Shown here: positions 15,018 to 23,041 of the stretch, piece after piece
Layout: each line of letters opens with the position of its first letter
Numbering within the stretch: position 1 is the first letter of the stretch
Assembly (NCBI GenBank): GCA_937873375.1
Contig: CALMWK010000021.1
Coordinates: 1 to 40,345 of the forward strand
DNA: 40,345 nt
Direction: 5' to 3'
DNA from: Candidatus Bathyarchaeota archaeon
GTDB taxonomy: Archaea; Thermoproteota; Bathyarchaeia; Bathyarchaeales; Bathycorpusculaceae
The notes under the pieces: generated by a model
Told to the model about the DNA's origin: nothing
Seen by the model: the letters and a program-made list of their open reading frames with translations, nothing else
The model's database searches: none
Made by a program: the position numbers and the translations under genes

Positions 15018-15392
15018 TTAGGTCCTTTGGGCTTCACGGTCAATTTTTTCCAGAAGCTTAAGCACTTTTTTGCCTTTCCGCTTCTTTTCTTGCTCAGTAA
15101 CCGTTCCGTGCGCATGACAAACAGTATCCGCAACTATACCATGGTCTTCATCGTAAATAACAGGATAAACACGGCACCCTGAAGGACGCTCAGCATAAAC
15201 GTCACATTGCAACTTTTCAGGGTTGTAAAAAACGCAGTGCCCTTGGTGATTCCGCAGGGTGACGTATCCGTCTTTGTCGTAGCTTGCAAAGAACTCTCTT
15301 GGGTAGCCTTTATTTTCTAGTCGCAGGATGTCTTCTGTGGAAAGAAGCATTTCGGTTTCTTGACAGCATGTTCCGCAACGTGTACAGCGCAT
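15018..15392 (-). CDS. YkgJ-type cysteine cluster protein
   Basis: A 124-aa protein beginning MRCTRCGTCCQETE, with later cysteines in HCVFYN, QCDVY, GCRVYPV and VCHAHG. This C-x2-C-x2-CC plus spaced cysteines pattern is the YkgJ (CxxCxxCC) family, thought to bind zinc or an iron-sulfur cluster. The C-terminal 30 residues are a charged Lys-rich helix. It lies 44 nt behind a minus-strand small gene, so it may share its transcript. The biochemical role of the family is unclear. Confidence 0.8.
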   Translation of the reverse strand: MRCTRCGTCCQETEMLLSTEDILRLENKGYPREFFASYDKDGYVTLRNHQGHCVFYNPEKLQCDVYAERPSGCRVYPVIYDEDHGIVADTVCHAHGTVTEQEKKRKGKKVLKLLEKIDREAQRT

Positions 15393-15436
15393 GAATGTAT
15401 TTTGTGCGACGGGTTATTTCAGCGTTTATTAAGAGT

Positions 15437-15691
15437 TTAGCTGAATACTTCGATAGGTTTGCTCATGAGGGTGAGGTTTACCAGTTCAGCATAGGCGACG
15501 TTTCTTAGGGGCATTCTGGCAAGCTTGTGGTTTCCGTAGGGAACGTATTCAACTTGGTTTCCCTTTCCAAGGTTGCCGCCTTTTTGGATGTTGGTCAGCT
15601 GTACGTTTATTATAACTGAGCCGTCTTTGAGGTGTAAGTTGACGTTTTTTCCTAGGAATGATTTGGCGCTGTTTATGCTAAAGTTCTCCAT
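15437..15691 (-). CDS. Small protein of unknown function, 84 aa
   Basis: It starts MENFSINSAKSFLGKNVNLH and continues 'LKDGSVIINVQLTNIQKGG', then 'VEYVPYGNHKLARMPLRNV', which reads as a small all-beta barrel, SH3- or Sm-like in rhythm. ATG at 15691 is chosen because GGTGA lies 7 nt upstream, and that GGTGA covers the stop of the preceding gene, so translation is coupled. I do not recognise the family. RNA or protein binding by a small barrel would be a guess. Confidence 0.65.
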   Translation of the reverse strand: MENFSINSAKSFLGKNVNLHLKDGSVIINVQLTNIQKGGNLGKGNQVEYVPYGNHKLARMPLRNVAYAELVNLTLMSKPIEVFS

Positions 15692-15698
15692 ATTCAAT

Positions 15699-15836
15699 TC
15701 ACCATTCAACGTCTTTCTCGGCTATGTGGGTCCAGCATTGTTTACAGATGGGCAACATTTCGCCTTTAACCATGATGTATAGTTTGATGCTTTCGCTGTG
15801 GCAACTATTTTTCCAAGGGTTTTTACAGTGTTCCAA
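15699..15836 (-). CDS. Small zinc-binding protein, 45 aa
   Basis: The frame is open further upstream, but the conserved-looking part is the last 45 residues: HCKNPWKNSCHSE, then 'IKLYIMVKGEMLPICKQCW' and THIAEKDVEW at the end. Two cysteine pairs (C-x7-C and C-x2-C) make a compact zinc site. TTG at 15836 is chosen for GGAGG 9 nt upstream. Its stop overlaps the ribosome site of the next gene, so the two are a coupled pair. Function unknown. Confidence 0.55.
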   Translation of the reverse strand: MEHCKNPWKNSCHSESIKLYIMVKGEMLPICKQCWTHIAEKDVEW

Positions 15837-15976
15837 TTTTGTTAACCTCCAACAGGTACGTTTAGCTTCTTTAGTTGAAGACGCTTTTAAGACTCGTTTA
15901 GAAACAACTGGTTGGTGCAGTGGGGAGAGGTGGGTTAAAGTGAAAATTTTTATTGCCAAACTGGGCAGTATACGTT

Positions 15977-16414
15977 ATGGATTATCATACACTTGTCGCC
16001 ACGGTCAGCCTGATTTTTCAGGTTGGGGTTTTTGGTTTGCTTTTGGGAAGTTTAATTCTTAAAGCGAAGCAGAAGATGTGGTTGCACGGCGTCACCATGC
16101 TATTTGGTTTACTGTTGCACTTCATATCCATAGGAGCCATTATGTGGCCTTCATTTGTCGGGGGCATAATTCCATTTGCGGCATCTTCACCTACGGATGC
16201 AACTGCTATACTTTCCTTTGTTCATGCAGCTACAGGAATCATTGCACCCGTACTGGCGGTTTGGATAATTGCCACGTGGCGGCTACGTAAATCACTTGAG
16301 TATTGTATGCCGAAAAAGAAGTGGATGAAAGCCACGTTGGCTGTGTGGTTGACCGCGTTGTTTTCGGGGTTTATTTTGTACCTTAGCTTTTACTGGACGC
16401 TTCTGTTCGGATAG
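15977..16414 (+). CDS. DUF420-like four-helix membrane protein
   Basis: A 145-aa protein with four hydrophobic helices (about residues 5-28, 36-58, 74-98 and 115-140). The last helix is preceded by MPKKKWMKATLAVWL. It resembles the DUF420/YozB family of small membrane proteins, some found near cytochrome oxidase genes. The same plan and the KKWM-before-helix-4 motif recur in the gene at 25900-26310, so the two are paralogues. ATG at 15977 has no good ribosome site; an in-frame TTG at 15953 is the alternative. Function unknown. Confidence 0.65.
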   Translation: MDYHTLVATVSLIFQVGVFGLLLGSLILKAKQKMWLHGVTMLFGLLLHFISIGAIMWPSFVGGIIPFAASSPTDATAILSFVHAATGIIAPVLAVWIIATWRLRKSLEYCMPKKKWMKATLAVWLTALFSGFILYLSFYWTLLFG

Positions 16415-16418
16415 AAAG

Positions 16419-16964
16419 TTAAACCTGAACTATTTCAGGGGTTATTGATTCCTTAGTTATCTTCAGCAAAGCTACAGTGGGCTTGTTGAGGAAGGGCGGT
16501 TCAGGGTTTGTGGGGCTGCCAGGGTTAATGTAAAGGGTTCTGCCCTCCCATTTTATGCTGGAGTTATGTGTGTGTCCGTAAACGAAAACGTTGAAACCGT
16601 TTTGTTTAACAAGAGTCCGCATTTTTCCCATCCCAAGCGCGGTGCTGGGGTCGTGCATGACGCCGATTTTCCAGTCAAAAAGTTTTAAAGAGTTAAGTTT
16701 AGGTAGTGCTCCGCTAACTGATGGACCATCCATGTTGCCGTGGACTGCCAAAACTGGGGCAAGCTGTTCCAGTTCATCTAAGACAGCTAACTCCACAAGG
16801 TCACCTGCGTGGATTATGTAGTCAACGTCTTGGAAGATTTGGAAAACATTTTTTGGGATACATCTTGCTCTGGCGGGGACATGGGTGTCAGATATTAGAC
16901 CCACTGTTTTTTCTGGTTTAAGAGTGGGTAATGTGTGGGGAATCTGTGCTTGTTCGTTTGCCAT
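16419..16964 (-). CDS. YfcE/MJ0936-type metallophosphodiesterase
   Basis: A 181-aa calcineurin-like phosphoesterase. All metal-binding motifs are present: LISDTHVPA (Asp26, His28), IIHAGDLVE, VHGNMDG, and YGHTHNSS near residue 130, followed by INPGSPTNP. Such enzymes hydrolyse phosphodiesters with two bound metal ions, but the physiological substrate is not known. The usual HG of the 'LxHG' motif reads VMHDPS here. It is convergent with the DUF420-like gene, 4 nt apart. Confidence 0.88.
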   Translation of the reverse strand: MANEQAQIPHTLPTLKPEKTVGLISDTHVPARARCIPKNVFQIFQDVDYIIHAGDLVELAVLDELEQLAPVLAVHGNMDGPSVSGALPKLNSLKLFDWKIGVMHDPSTALGMGKMRTLVKQNGFNVFVYGHTHNSSIKWEGRTLYINPGSPTNPEPPFLNKPTVALLKITKESITPEIVQV

Positions 16965-17011
16965 GTGTCTGCCCTCAGTGGAGTATTGTGTATGCTTTTC
17001 AAATGGAGTTT

Positions 17012-17035
17012 AAAGATAATAAAGATTTTATCTTT
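17012..17035. repeat. Inverted repeat in a promoter region
   Basis: AAAGATAA (17012-17019) and TTATCTTT (17028-17035) form a perfect 8-bp inverted repeat 48 nt upstream of the phosphodiesterase start and 89 nt from the divergent zinc-ribbon start. It may be an operator; that is inference. Confidence 0.35.
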
Positions 17036-17123
17036 CTTCGAAATAAACGCGAGTAGTGAACGATTTTATTTTGATTTTTGATGATGCTGTATAAACTTAA
17101 AAGTTAACTGTGGCATAGTTTAT

Positions 17124-17378
17124 GTGGGGATTTGTTTGGGCATAACAGATGCGGAGCGGAGAAAAAAACCATCAAAAAATGCTCAGGCGAAAAAGAAGCG
17201 GGCAGTGAAGTTTTGTCCGAAGTGCGGGTCAACCGAGGTGTTTTGGGCTCAGGGTATGCCACAGTTTTGGTCGTTGTGGCAGTGCAGTAACTGTGGTTAT
17301 CGTGGAGCATTCATCTTGGAAAACGGAAATCTTGCTGTGAAACTTCAGGAAGAATGGAAAAAAAGGGTTACCCGTTGA
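17124..17378 (+). CDS. Zinc-ribbon protein, 84 aa
   Basis: It has a basic N-terminal stretch (ERRKKPSKNAQAKKKRAV) and then a zinc ribbon with FCPKCGSTEVFW and WQCSNCGYRG (about residues 30-60), joined by 'AQGMPQFWSLW'. This ribbon, with aromatic residues between the knuckles, is common in archaeal small proteins. GTG at 17124 fits a leaderless start, as a TATA-like TATAAACTTAAA lies at about 17089-17100; TTG at 17136 is an alternative. Nucleic-acid binding is likely but not shown. It is convergent with the Lrp-type gene. Confidence 0.7.
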   Translation: MGICLGITDAERRKKPSKNAQAKKKRAVKFCPKCGSTEVFWAQGMPQFWSLWQCSNCGYRGAFILENGNLAVKLQEEWKKRVTR

Positions 17379-17415
17379 CACGCCTCCAATATGTTGGAAG
17401 CGGTCGGGTTTTAGT

Positions 17416-17922
17416 CTATTTTGATTTTGCCACGTATTTTAGGTGGAACGGCTTTATAGCTAAGCCTGATTTCAGGTCAGCTTGGAAACTTTGGCTTTCA
17501 ACTATCAAGTCTGAAAGCTCTGATTCTTGGGTTCTCTTGAACTTGGCAAAATCCGTGTAGTTCTCGTGGAGAGATACACAAATGGTGTCCCAGCCAAGTC
17601 CTTGACCCTCGGCAACCAAGACAACGTTGGGTTGTTTTGCGTACCAGTCTTTCATTTCCTTGAAAGCTTTTTCCTTTTCCTGACCTTTGAGGTGGTTAAG
17701 CTTGGTTTTAAGAAAGGTAAACGCGGTGATTTCGAACCCTATTTGTCCAAATTTAGGTACTACAGTGTACCCGTCGATTATGTTGTCTTCAAGCATGGCT
17801 CTCCTTCGGGTTACGGTTGGTTGAGAGATGCCTAATGCTTTGGCTAGTTGCCTGTCGCTCCGATGAGAATCTTTCATTAGTTCGAACAGGAGTTGATAAT
17901 CCAATGGTTTTAGTTCTTTCAT
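17416..17922 (-). CDS. Lrp/AsnC-family transcriptional regulator
   Basis: A 168-aa protein. The N terminus is a helix-turn-helix: 'DYQLLFELMKDSHRSDRQLA' followed by KALGISQPTVTRRRAML. The rest (about residues 60-168) has the mixed alpha/beta layout of a ligand-binding domain, longer than in classical Lrp. The upstream region has TATA-like repeats (CTATATAAACTATATTG, about 17962-17978) that could also be its own operator. Ligand and targets are unknown. Confidence 0.82.
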   Translation of the reverse strand: MKELKPLDYQLLFELMKDSHRSDRQLAKALGISQPTVTRRRAMLEDNIIDGYTVVPKFGQIGFEITAFTFLKTKLNHLKGQEKEKAFKEMKDWYAKQPNVVLVAEGQGLGWDTICVSLHENYTDFAKFKRTQESELSDLIVESQSFQADLKSGLAIKPFHLKYVAKSK

Positions 17923-18074
17923 TTGTATGCGCCTATTGAGGTTATTGCAGTTTTAATTTTCCTATATAAACTATATTGTAGACTAAATGAATTTGTTCCC
18001 TAATTAATCCCAAATCTACCAAAAAGTGGAAAATGCACGCAGGAAAATCTTAAGAGTACAACATGCCTTTGTAA

Positions 18075-19454
18075 ATGAAACGTGACACAGTAATGACTGT
18101 CCCGCTGATTAAGGAAGTTGAAGAGGAAGTTACAAGCCTGCTGAGCGAACTCATACAAATCGACACAACTAATCCGCCTGGAAACGAAACCAAAGCAGCC
18201 AAATACCTCGCCGAAAACCTCGGCAAAGACGGCTTTGAATGCGAAATTTTTGAGTCTGCTCCGCAGCGGGGCAGCGTCATTACGCGGTTGAAAGGTACAG
18301 GCGAAAAACCAAGTCTGCTTTTGCTGTCGCATTTGGATGTGGTGGCGGCTAATCCCGCGGAGTGGAGTGTAGACCCGTTTGGCGGCGTTGTCAAAGATGG
18401 TTTTGTTTGGGGTCGCGGCACATTAGATATGAAAGGCATGACAGCCATTGAAGCCATGGCGCTAAAACTCTTGAAACGGAACAATGTGAAGCTCAAGGGC
18501 GATGTGATTTTGGCTGCGACGGCTGACGAAGAGATGGGTGGTTCAAGTGGAGCCGATTACCTGCTGCAAAATTATCCTGAGAAGATTTTTGCCCCTTACG
18601 TTTTGAATGAAGGCGGTGGCTGGGCGATTCCTGCACGTAACAAAAACGTGTACACTGTGCAGACGGCGGAGAAGGGGTTGCTCTGGTTCAAAGTGAAAGC
18701 TAAAGGCATCCCTGGGCACGGGTCCATGCCTGACGCGGCTGACAACGCCATAATGCGCATGCACAAAGTCATAGAAAAACTTGGGAATTACCGTGGACCA
18801 GCATCATATGTACCGACTGTAAAGCAGTTTCTAGTCGAAATGGCAAAAGAAGACGAAAGCTTGCAGGAGCCCGTTTCCCGTTTACTGGCAAACCCCGAGT
18901 CAAGTGATGCGGTGTTGGATGAGTTGGCGAAAACTATGCCTGCTATCGCGGATGAGATTCGTCCCAGAATCCGCATGACCATAACGCCCACGATAATTCA
19001 TGGGGGCGTGAAAGAGAACATTATTCCGTCGGAGTGCGAAGCAGTTTTTGACTGCCGAGTGCTGCCCGAGCAGACGATAGGGCAAGCTCAAGCGTTAATC
19101 AGGCAGATGCTTGCAGAGGTTGGCTTGGACAAGTTGTCGGTTGAAACCATACAGGCGCAGGAGCCTTCAGCGTCGCCTGTTGAAACACCACTTTACCGCG
19201 TCATTTCAAGTGTTCTTTGGGATTTTGAGCCAGGTTGCGGGGTTGCTCCGTTGCTCATGACGGGAGGTACCGACTCGAGATTCTTTAGGCGAATGGGTAG
19301 CGTATGCTACGGTTTTCACCCAATGAAAAGCGAGACGCTCTATGGCGTTAAGGTGACTAGGCGTGAGCATGGCATAGATGAGAGGATTTCGGTGGAGAAC
19401 TTGGTTTTCGGGGCAAGCGTGCTGTACGAGACCATTAAAAGATTTATGGCTTAA
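18075..19454 (+). CDS. M20-family metallopeptidase (ArgE/DapE/CPG2-like)
   Basis: A 459-aa zinc enzyme. The metal-binding and catalytic motifs are intact: LLSHLDVVAA (His86, Asp88), GRGTLDMKGM (Asp118) and ATADEEMGGS (Glu152, Glu153). A dimerisation (lid) domain follows from about residue 205 (TAEKGLLWFKVKAKGIPGHG). The family removes acyl groups or cleaves dipeptides; the substrate cannot be told from the sequence. ATG at 18075 or 18093 (residue 7) may be the start. It stands alone between the Lrp-type gene and a 360-nt gap. Confidence 0.88.
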   Translation: MKRDTVMTVPLIKEVEEEVTSLLSELIQIDTTNPPGNETKAAKYLAENLGKDGFECEIFESAPQRGSVITRLKGTGEKPSLLLLSHLDVVAANPAEWSVDPFGGVVKDGFVWGRGTLDMKGMTAIEAMALKLLKRNNVKLKGDVILAATADEEMGGSSGADYLLQNYPEKIFAPYVLNEGGGWAIPARNKNVYTVQTAEKGLLWFKVKAKGIPGHGSMPDAADNAIMRMHKVIEKLGNYRGPASYVPTVKQFLVEMAKEDESLQEPVSRLLANPESSDAVLDELAKTMPAIADEIRPRIRMTITPTIIHGGVKENIIPSECEAVFDCRVLPEQTIGQAQALIRQMLAEVGLDKLSVETIQAQEPSASPVETPLYRVISSVLWDFEPGCGVAPLLMTGGTDSRFFRRMGSVCYGFHPMKSETLYGVKVTRREHGIDERISVENLVFGASVLYETIKRFMA

Positions 19455-19813
19455 GTTTTGACTTCTGATAGGTCCCTGTTGTTTCATCTACCTCTTCCTC
19501 CTCGGTTTTTCAGAGTTCCAACATGCTGTTGGGCTGAATATTCACCCCCCTCTCTGCCATGACCTACCCCCCTCTATAAATAGAGTCAACTTGCAAGTAA
19601 ACTACTGCTTGACGGCTAGACTGCTTTGGCAACCCTCTTGCTCTGCCTGCCCCTCCTTTACTGCATACAATCACTAATAGGCACCAAATATGAAGGCACA
19701 CACTTCCAAAAAGTCACTCCTTCGCCTGACGTAGCACCACTGTTAATTGTGTCATGCTTAAATATGCGCGGAGAGGTAATTATTACCGTTTTAATTTAGG
19801 AGGCTAAACAAGA
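19455..19813. other. Gap between the peptidase gene and the eL14 operon
   Basis: No gene is seen. Two copies of ACCCCCCTCT lie near 19543-19577, followed by the palindromic TATA-like CTCTATAAATAGAG. The right edge holds the eL14 promoter. A short non-coding transcript from the internal TATA cannot be excluded. Confidence 0.4.
19757..19787 (+). promoter_or_regulatory. eL14-cbf5 promoter with palindrome at the start site
   Basis: A TATA box (GCTTAAATATGC, 19757-19768) is followed by the perfect 13-bp palindrome GGTAATTATTACC (19775-19787), which falls just before the expected transcription start near 19788-19790. AGGAGG at 19798-19803 then precedes the GTG start. The palindrome may be an operator; that is inference. 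Confidence 0.5.
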
Positions 19814-20092
19814 GTGCCAGCAATTGAAGTAGGCAGAATATGCGTAAAAACAGCCGGACGAGAAACAGGCAAAAAATGCGTTATCATAGATGTCATGGAC
19901 AAAAGCTTCGCCATAGTCACGGGACCCAAAAAGGTCACAGGCGTAAAGCGTAAAAGAGTCAACCTAAACCACATCACAGCCCTCCAAGACAAACTTGAAA
20001 TTAAAAAAGGCGCGTCAGACGAAGAAGTCACCCAGAGCTTGGAGGCAGCAGGCAAACTCGCAGAGATGACGCAGCAACCCGCCGCGCAATAA
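19814..20092 (+). CDS. rpl14e: Ribosomal protein eL14
   Basis: A 92-aa large-subunit protein. It begins with 'PAIEVGRICVKTAGRETGKK', has 'CVIIDVMDKSFAIVTGPKK' and then VTGVKRKRVNLNHITALQ, as in archaeal L14e. GTG at 19814 follows AGGAGG by 10 nt. It is followed 56 nt later by cbf5, the usual archaeal order of eL14 and Cbf5, so the two are probably co-transcribed. Firm call. Confidence 0.93.
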   Translation: MPAIEVGRICVKTAGRETGKKCVIIDVMDKSFAIVTGPKKVTGVKRKRVNLNHITALQDKLEIKKGASDEEVTQSLEAAGKLAEMTQQPAAQ

Positions 20093-20148
20093 ACTAGACT
20101 CTTATACTTCCCTGTCTTTCTTTTTCCCGTTCAAGGAGCAACTATCTT

Positions 20149-21183
20149 ATGCCCAGAACCGTTCCCCCATGGGAAATCAAACGTGAACTCCACGTCAAAG
20201 CCGAAGATGAAACAGACCCAAAGTATGGGCACACACCCGCGGAACGCCCCGCAAAAGACTACATCCGCTACGGCGCCATAAACCTAGACAAACCATCTGG
20301 ACCAACCAGCCACGAAGTCGCCGCGTGGACCAAAAAACTCCTGAAACTTCAGGTCATAGGTCACGGCGGGACCCTAGAGGCTTAACCTCGAGTTAGCCAG
20401 GGAAATCCCAAAGTGACAGGCGTTTTGCCCATCACCTTAGAGGACTCTACGAAAGTTGTCCAAGCGTTTCTCTACAGCGGCAAAGAATACATCTGCGTCA
20501 TGAAACTTCACGGCGACGCCGAAGAAATCCGCATCCGCCGAGTCCTCACCGAATTCGAAGACGAAATCTTCCAGCGCCCCCCACTTCGCTCGTCGGTTAA
20601 GAGGCAACTTCGCACCCGCCGCATCTACTTCATCAACTACATCGAAACAGACGGCAGAAACGTGCTTTTCCGTGTCGGCTGCGAAGGCGGCACATACATC
20701 CGCAAACTCTGCTACGACGTTGGCGAAATCATAGGCGTAGGCGCCCACATGCAGGAGCTCCGCCGGACCCGCGCGGGACCCTTCAGCGAAGACAGCAAAA
20801 CCCATGTAACCCTCCACGATGTAGCATACTACTTCGGTGAGTGGCAAGAAAAACAAGACCCAAAAATTCTGCGCAAATTCATCCAGCCCATGGAAAGCGC
20901 TTTCGGGTTAATCCCAAAAATCATAGTCAGAGACTCAGCCGTTGACGCCCTGTGCCACGGAGCAAACCTCACCGCCCCCGGCGTCCTCTCAGTAGAAAGC
21001 CACATCAAAAAAGAAACCGTCGTCGCAATCCTCACCCTGAAAGGCGAAGCCATAGCCCTCGCCAAAGCAAACATGGCCACTGAAGAAATTCTAAACCTGA
21101 ACCACGGCACAGTCGCCACCCTTGAACGCGTACTTATGCCCCGAGGCACGTACCCGAAAGTTTGGAAAAGTGGCAACAAATAA
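20149..21183 (+). CDS. cbf5: Cbf5 tRNA/rRNA pseudouridine synthase, split by a BHB intron
   Basis: The catalytic subunit of H/ACA RNPs, also able to make pseudouridine-55 in tRNA. Read directly, the frame stops after GHGGTLEA at 20385. Removing the 27-nt intron 20378-20404 gives exons 20149-20377 and 20405-21183 and a 335-aa protein with the normal 'GHGGTLDPKVTGVLP'. Asp77, the catalytic residue, is encoded across the junction (G|AT). Exon 2 carries 'GGTYIRKLCYDVGEIIG' and 'HMQELRRTRAGPF', and a PUA domain covers about residues 250-330. AGGAG precedes the ATG. Without splicing no active enzyme can be made. An in-frame GTG at 20413 is not a real start. Confidence 0.93.
20378..20404 (+). other. 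27-nt BHB intron in the cbf5 mRNA
   Basis: The pre-mRNA folds into a canonical bulge-helix-bulge. The outer helix is GGGA with TCCC, the central 4-bp helix is CCCT with AGGG, the bulges are AGA (20376-20378) and AAA (20403-20405), and the inner helix GGCT/AGCC extends to a short loop. Cleavage after the second base of each bulge removes 20378-20404 and restores the conserved Cbf5 frame exactly. The substrate structure is that of the archaeal tRNA splicing endonuclease. Confidence 0.92.
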
Positions 21184-21797
21184 TGACCCCGCCCAAAGAC
21201 ACTGAGCACTATTATGCTGAGCAGCCAAAATCGGAAGCAAAATTCGGTTTAGTCCAAACACGCCTCAGAGGCAGACCGTTCGAGTTCGTAACTGCCTCCA
21301 GCGTTTTCAGCACCAAACGTGTGGACCTCGGAACCCGCGTGCTCATCGAAGCCATGAAGCTTCCCGACTTAGGCTGCGTCTTAGATGTAGGTTGCGGATA
21401 CGGCGCGGTCGGCATAGCAGCTGCTGCATTTAACCGAAAACTTCGCGTGGTCCTCACGGACATAAACAGACGCGCCGTCCTTTTAGCCCGACAGAACGCG
21501 GAACGCAACAGGGTCTCAAACGTGGAAGTGAAGCATGGCACTTTGTACGAGCCCGTGGAAGACCTGTGTTTTAACTGTGTCTTGTCAAATCCGCCTGTGA
21601 GCGCAGGCATGCAAACCGTGGAAGCCCTAATACGCGGCGCACCCGCCGTCATGGCAAGCAAAGCTACGTTCCAAATGGTTATCCGCTCAAAAATCGGCAA
21701 AAAAACCCTGCCCCAAGTCTTCACTGAGGCGTTTGGCAACTTTGAGGTTCTGGCAATAGAAAGCGGCTACCGCGTGTTGATGGCACAAAAACAGTAG
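21183..21797 (+). CDS. Class I SAM-dependent methyltransferase (RsmC/MTS-like)
   Basis: A 204-aa cytoplasmic enzyme. 'VLDVGCGYGAVGIAAA' (about residues 64-79) is the SAM-binding loop, 'VVLTDINRRAVLLARQNA' follows as motif II, and SNPPVSAGM (about 139-147) is the NPPx motif of N-methyltransferases that act on a base. The layout is that of the RsmC-like small methyltransferase domain. ATG overlaps the cbf5 stop (TAATG), so translation is coupled and an RNA target is plausible. An in-frame TTG at 21162 would lie inside cbf5. Confidence 0.82.
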   Translation: MTPPKDTEHYYAEQPKSEAKFGLVQTRLRGRPFEFVTASSVFSTKRVDLGTRVLIEAMKLPDLGCVLDVGCGYGAVGIAAAAFNRKLRVVLTDINRRAVLLARQNAERNRVSNVEVKHGTLYEPVEDLCFNCVLSNPPVSAGMQTVEALIRGAPAVMASKATFQMVIRSKIGKKTLPQVFTEAFGNFEVLAIESGYRVLMAQKQ

Positions 21798-21819
21798 CCG
21801 TCTCGTTTTAGTGCTTCAG

Positions 21820-22593
21820 CTATTTTTTAAGTTCCGCCACAAGCTTTGCGACCTGCTCAATCACGTAGTCGTTTATCATTTTGCCTTTACTCGCAGACGC
21901 GTTTGTGGGGTCGCCCATTACGCCGCTGGGAAAATACTTCTCTGGGTCAGAGACAACTTCGAACCGCGGCATGTTGGGGAAACTGGCTTTACCCTTCGCC
22001 TTGATTAAGTCTGGCCTTATCGCCATTACGCGTGAAGTTTCCACGTAACCTGCATGCCCGTCATTTTCAGGAATCTCAGGGTCTTTTACTTCGAACGCAA
22101 AGTCAAAGTCAGACAAAACCATTATCCGCGTCTTCCGCTTTGAAGGCACAGAAACATTTTGGGTCACGACGTTTTGAGCAGCCAACCGCAACGCAACCAT
22201 ATGCGTCGAACCAGCATGCCCACTCATAACGATGATACGGTTGAAACCGTTGCGCACCAACTCGGAAAGAATATCCCGCGCAATCAGGTACAGCGAATCA
22301 AACTCTATGGAGAGGGTTCCGGGAAAATTCCGCCCAGCATTACAAATCCCATACCTCAAAGGCGGAACCACAAGGCAACCGGTTTTTTTGGCAACCTCTA
22401 AAGCCACATACTCAGGCTGCACGCTATCGGTGCAAAGGGGCAAATGCTCACCATGCTCCTCCACGCTGCCCAAGGGAAAAATAACCACGGCGCCCGCGTC
22501 CGCAGCTTTCTTAGCCTCCACAGTGCTGAGTTCATCAAACCATAGGCAACTGGGCTTCTTCTCGCTTTTTGAAGATTTACTTGGTTTCTTCAT
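21820..22593 (-). CDS. Creatininase-family amidohydrolase
   Basis: A 257-aa protein of the creatininase/ArfB family. 'FPLGSVEEHGEHLPLCTD' (about residues 39-56) holds the metal-binding Glu, His and Asp residues, and 'IIVMSGHAGSTHMVAL' is the second motif. Archaeal members include ArfB, which deformylates an intermediate of riboflavin and F420 biosynthesis; creatinine itself is unlikely as substrate. ATG 22593 has AAGGAG 8 nt upstream, and an in-frame codon ten residues further up lacks one. The neighbours give no pathway hint. Confidence 0.8.
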   Translation of the reverse strand: MKKPSKSSKSEKKPSCLWFDELSTVEAKKAADAGAVVIFPLGSVEEHGEHLPLCTDSVQPEYVALEVAKKTGCLVVPPLRYGICNAGRNFPGTLSIEFDSLYLIARDILSELVRNGFNRIIVMSGHAGSTHMVALRLAAQNVVTQNVSVPSKRKTRIMVLSDFDFAFEVKDPEIPENDGHAGYVETSRVMAIRPDLIKAKGKASFPNMPRFEVVSDPEKYFPSGVMGDPTNASASKGKMINDYVIEQVAKLVAELKK

Positions 22594-22753
22594 GACTGCT
22601 ACTCCTTGAAGTCTCAGTTTCAATATTTAGTTTCCAGTTTATAAGCACGTTTCGTAACGCATTACCTGCTTAAACCTCATGAAACTTTAAAGATTTAAGT
22701 TGCTTGAAGAAACTATAATAAAAAGCTCAAACATAAATCCGTAGAAACATGTT

Positions 22754-22867
22754 GCCGGGATATCCTAGCCTGGTAGGGAGCAAGTCTGGAAATGCTTTGC
22801 ATACGCAAAACACCAGTTAGCTTGTGGCCTTACGGCCTCGGGGGTTCAAATCCCTCTCCCGGCGCCA
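22754..22867 (+). tRNA. tRNA-Ser(GGA) with intron
   Basis: Acceptor arms GCCGGGA (22754-22760) and TCCCGGC (22857-22863) pair fully. Discriminator G73 (22864) is followed by an encoded CCA. The D arm TCCT/GGGA, the anticodon stem CAAGT/GCTTG and the T arm with TTCAAAT are present. A long variable arm with GGCC-TTAC-GGCC marks class II, and with G73 this means serine. After removal of the 27-nt intron at 22792-22818 the anticodon is GGA, reading UCC and UCU. A TATA-like AT-rich block lies about 30-40 nt upstream. Confidence 0.93.
22792..22818 (+). other. tRNA intron at position 37/38
   Basis: The 27-nt intron lies in a canonical BHB. The central helix is CTGG (32-35) with CCAG (22813-22816), and the bulges are AAA (22790-22792) and TTA (22817-22819), with an inner stem TTTGC/GCAAA closed by ATAC. 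Cleavage after the second base of each bulge joins A37 to A38. Confidence 0.9.
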
Positions 22868-23041
22868 TTTGCCATTTTGGTGTTGAAACCTAAAAAAGAA
22901 CGGTAAAGACGCGTTTGTTGAAGGCAAAAGACTCGGGTATAGCCCAAGCAAACCTGAGACGAAAAAAGAGAAGTAAAAAACAGTTGTGCCAAAGCCAGTT
23001 CATAAAGACATTGCGCAAACTCAAATGGCTCTTAATACTGC

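Noticed and set aside
20413-21183. Separate gene starting at GTG 20413
   Set aside because: It lacks the N-terminal third of Cbf5 and the catalytic Asp; the BHB intron explains the break and restores one frame.
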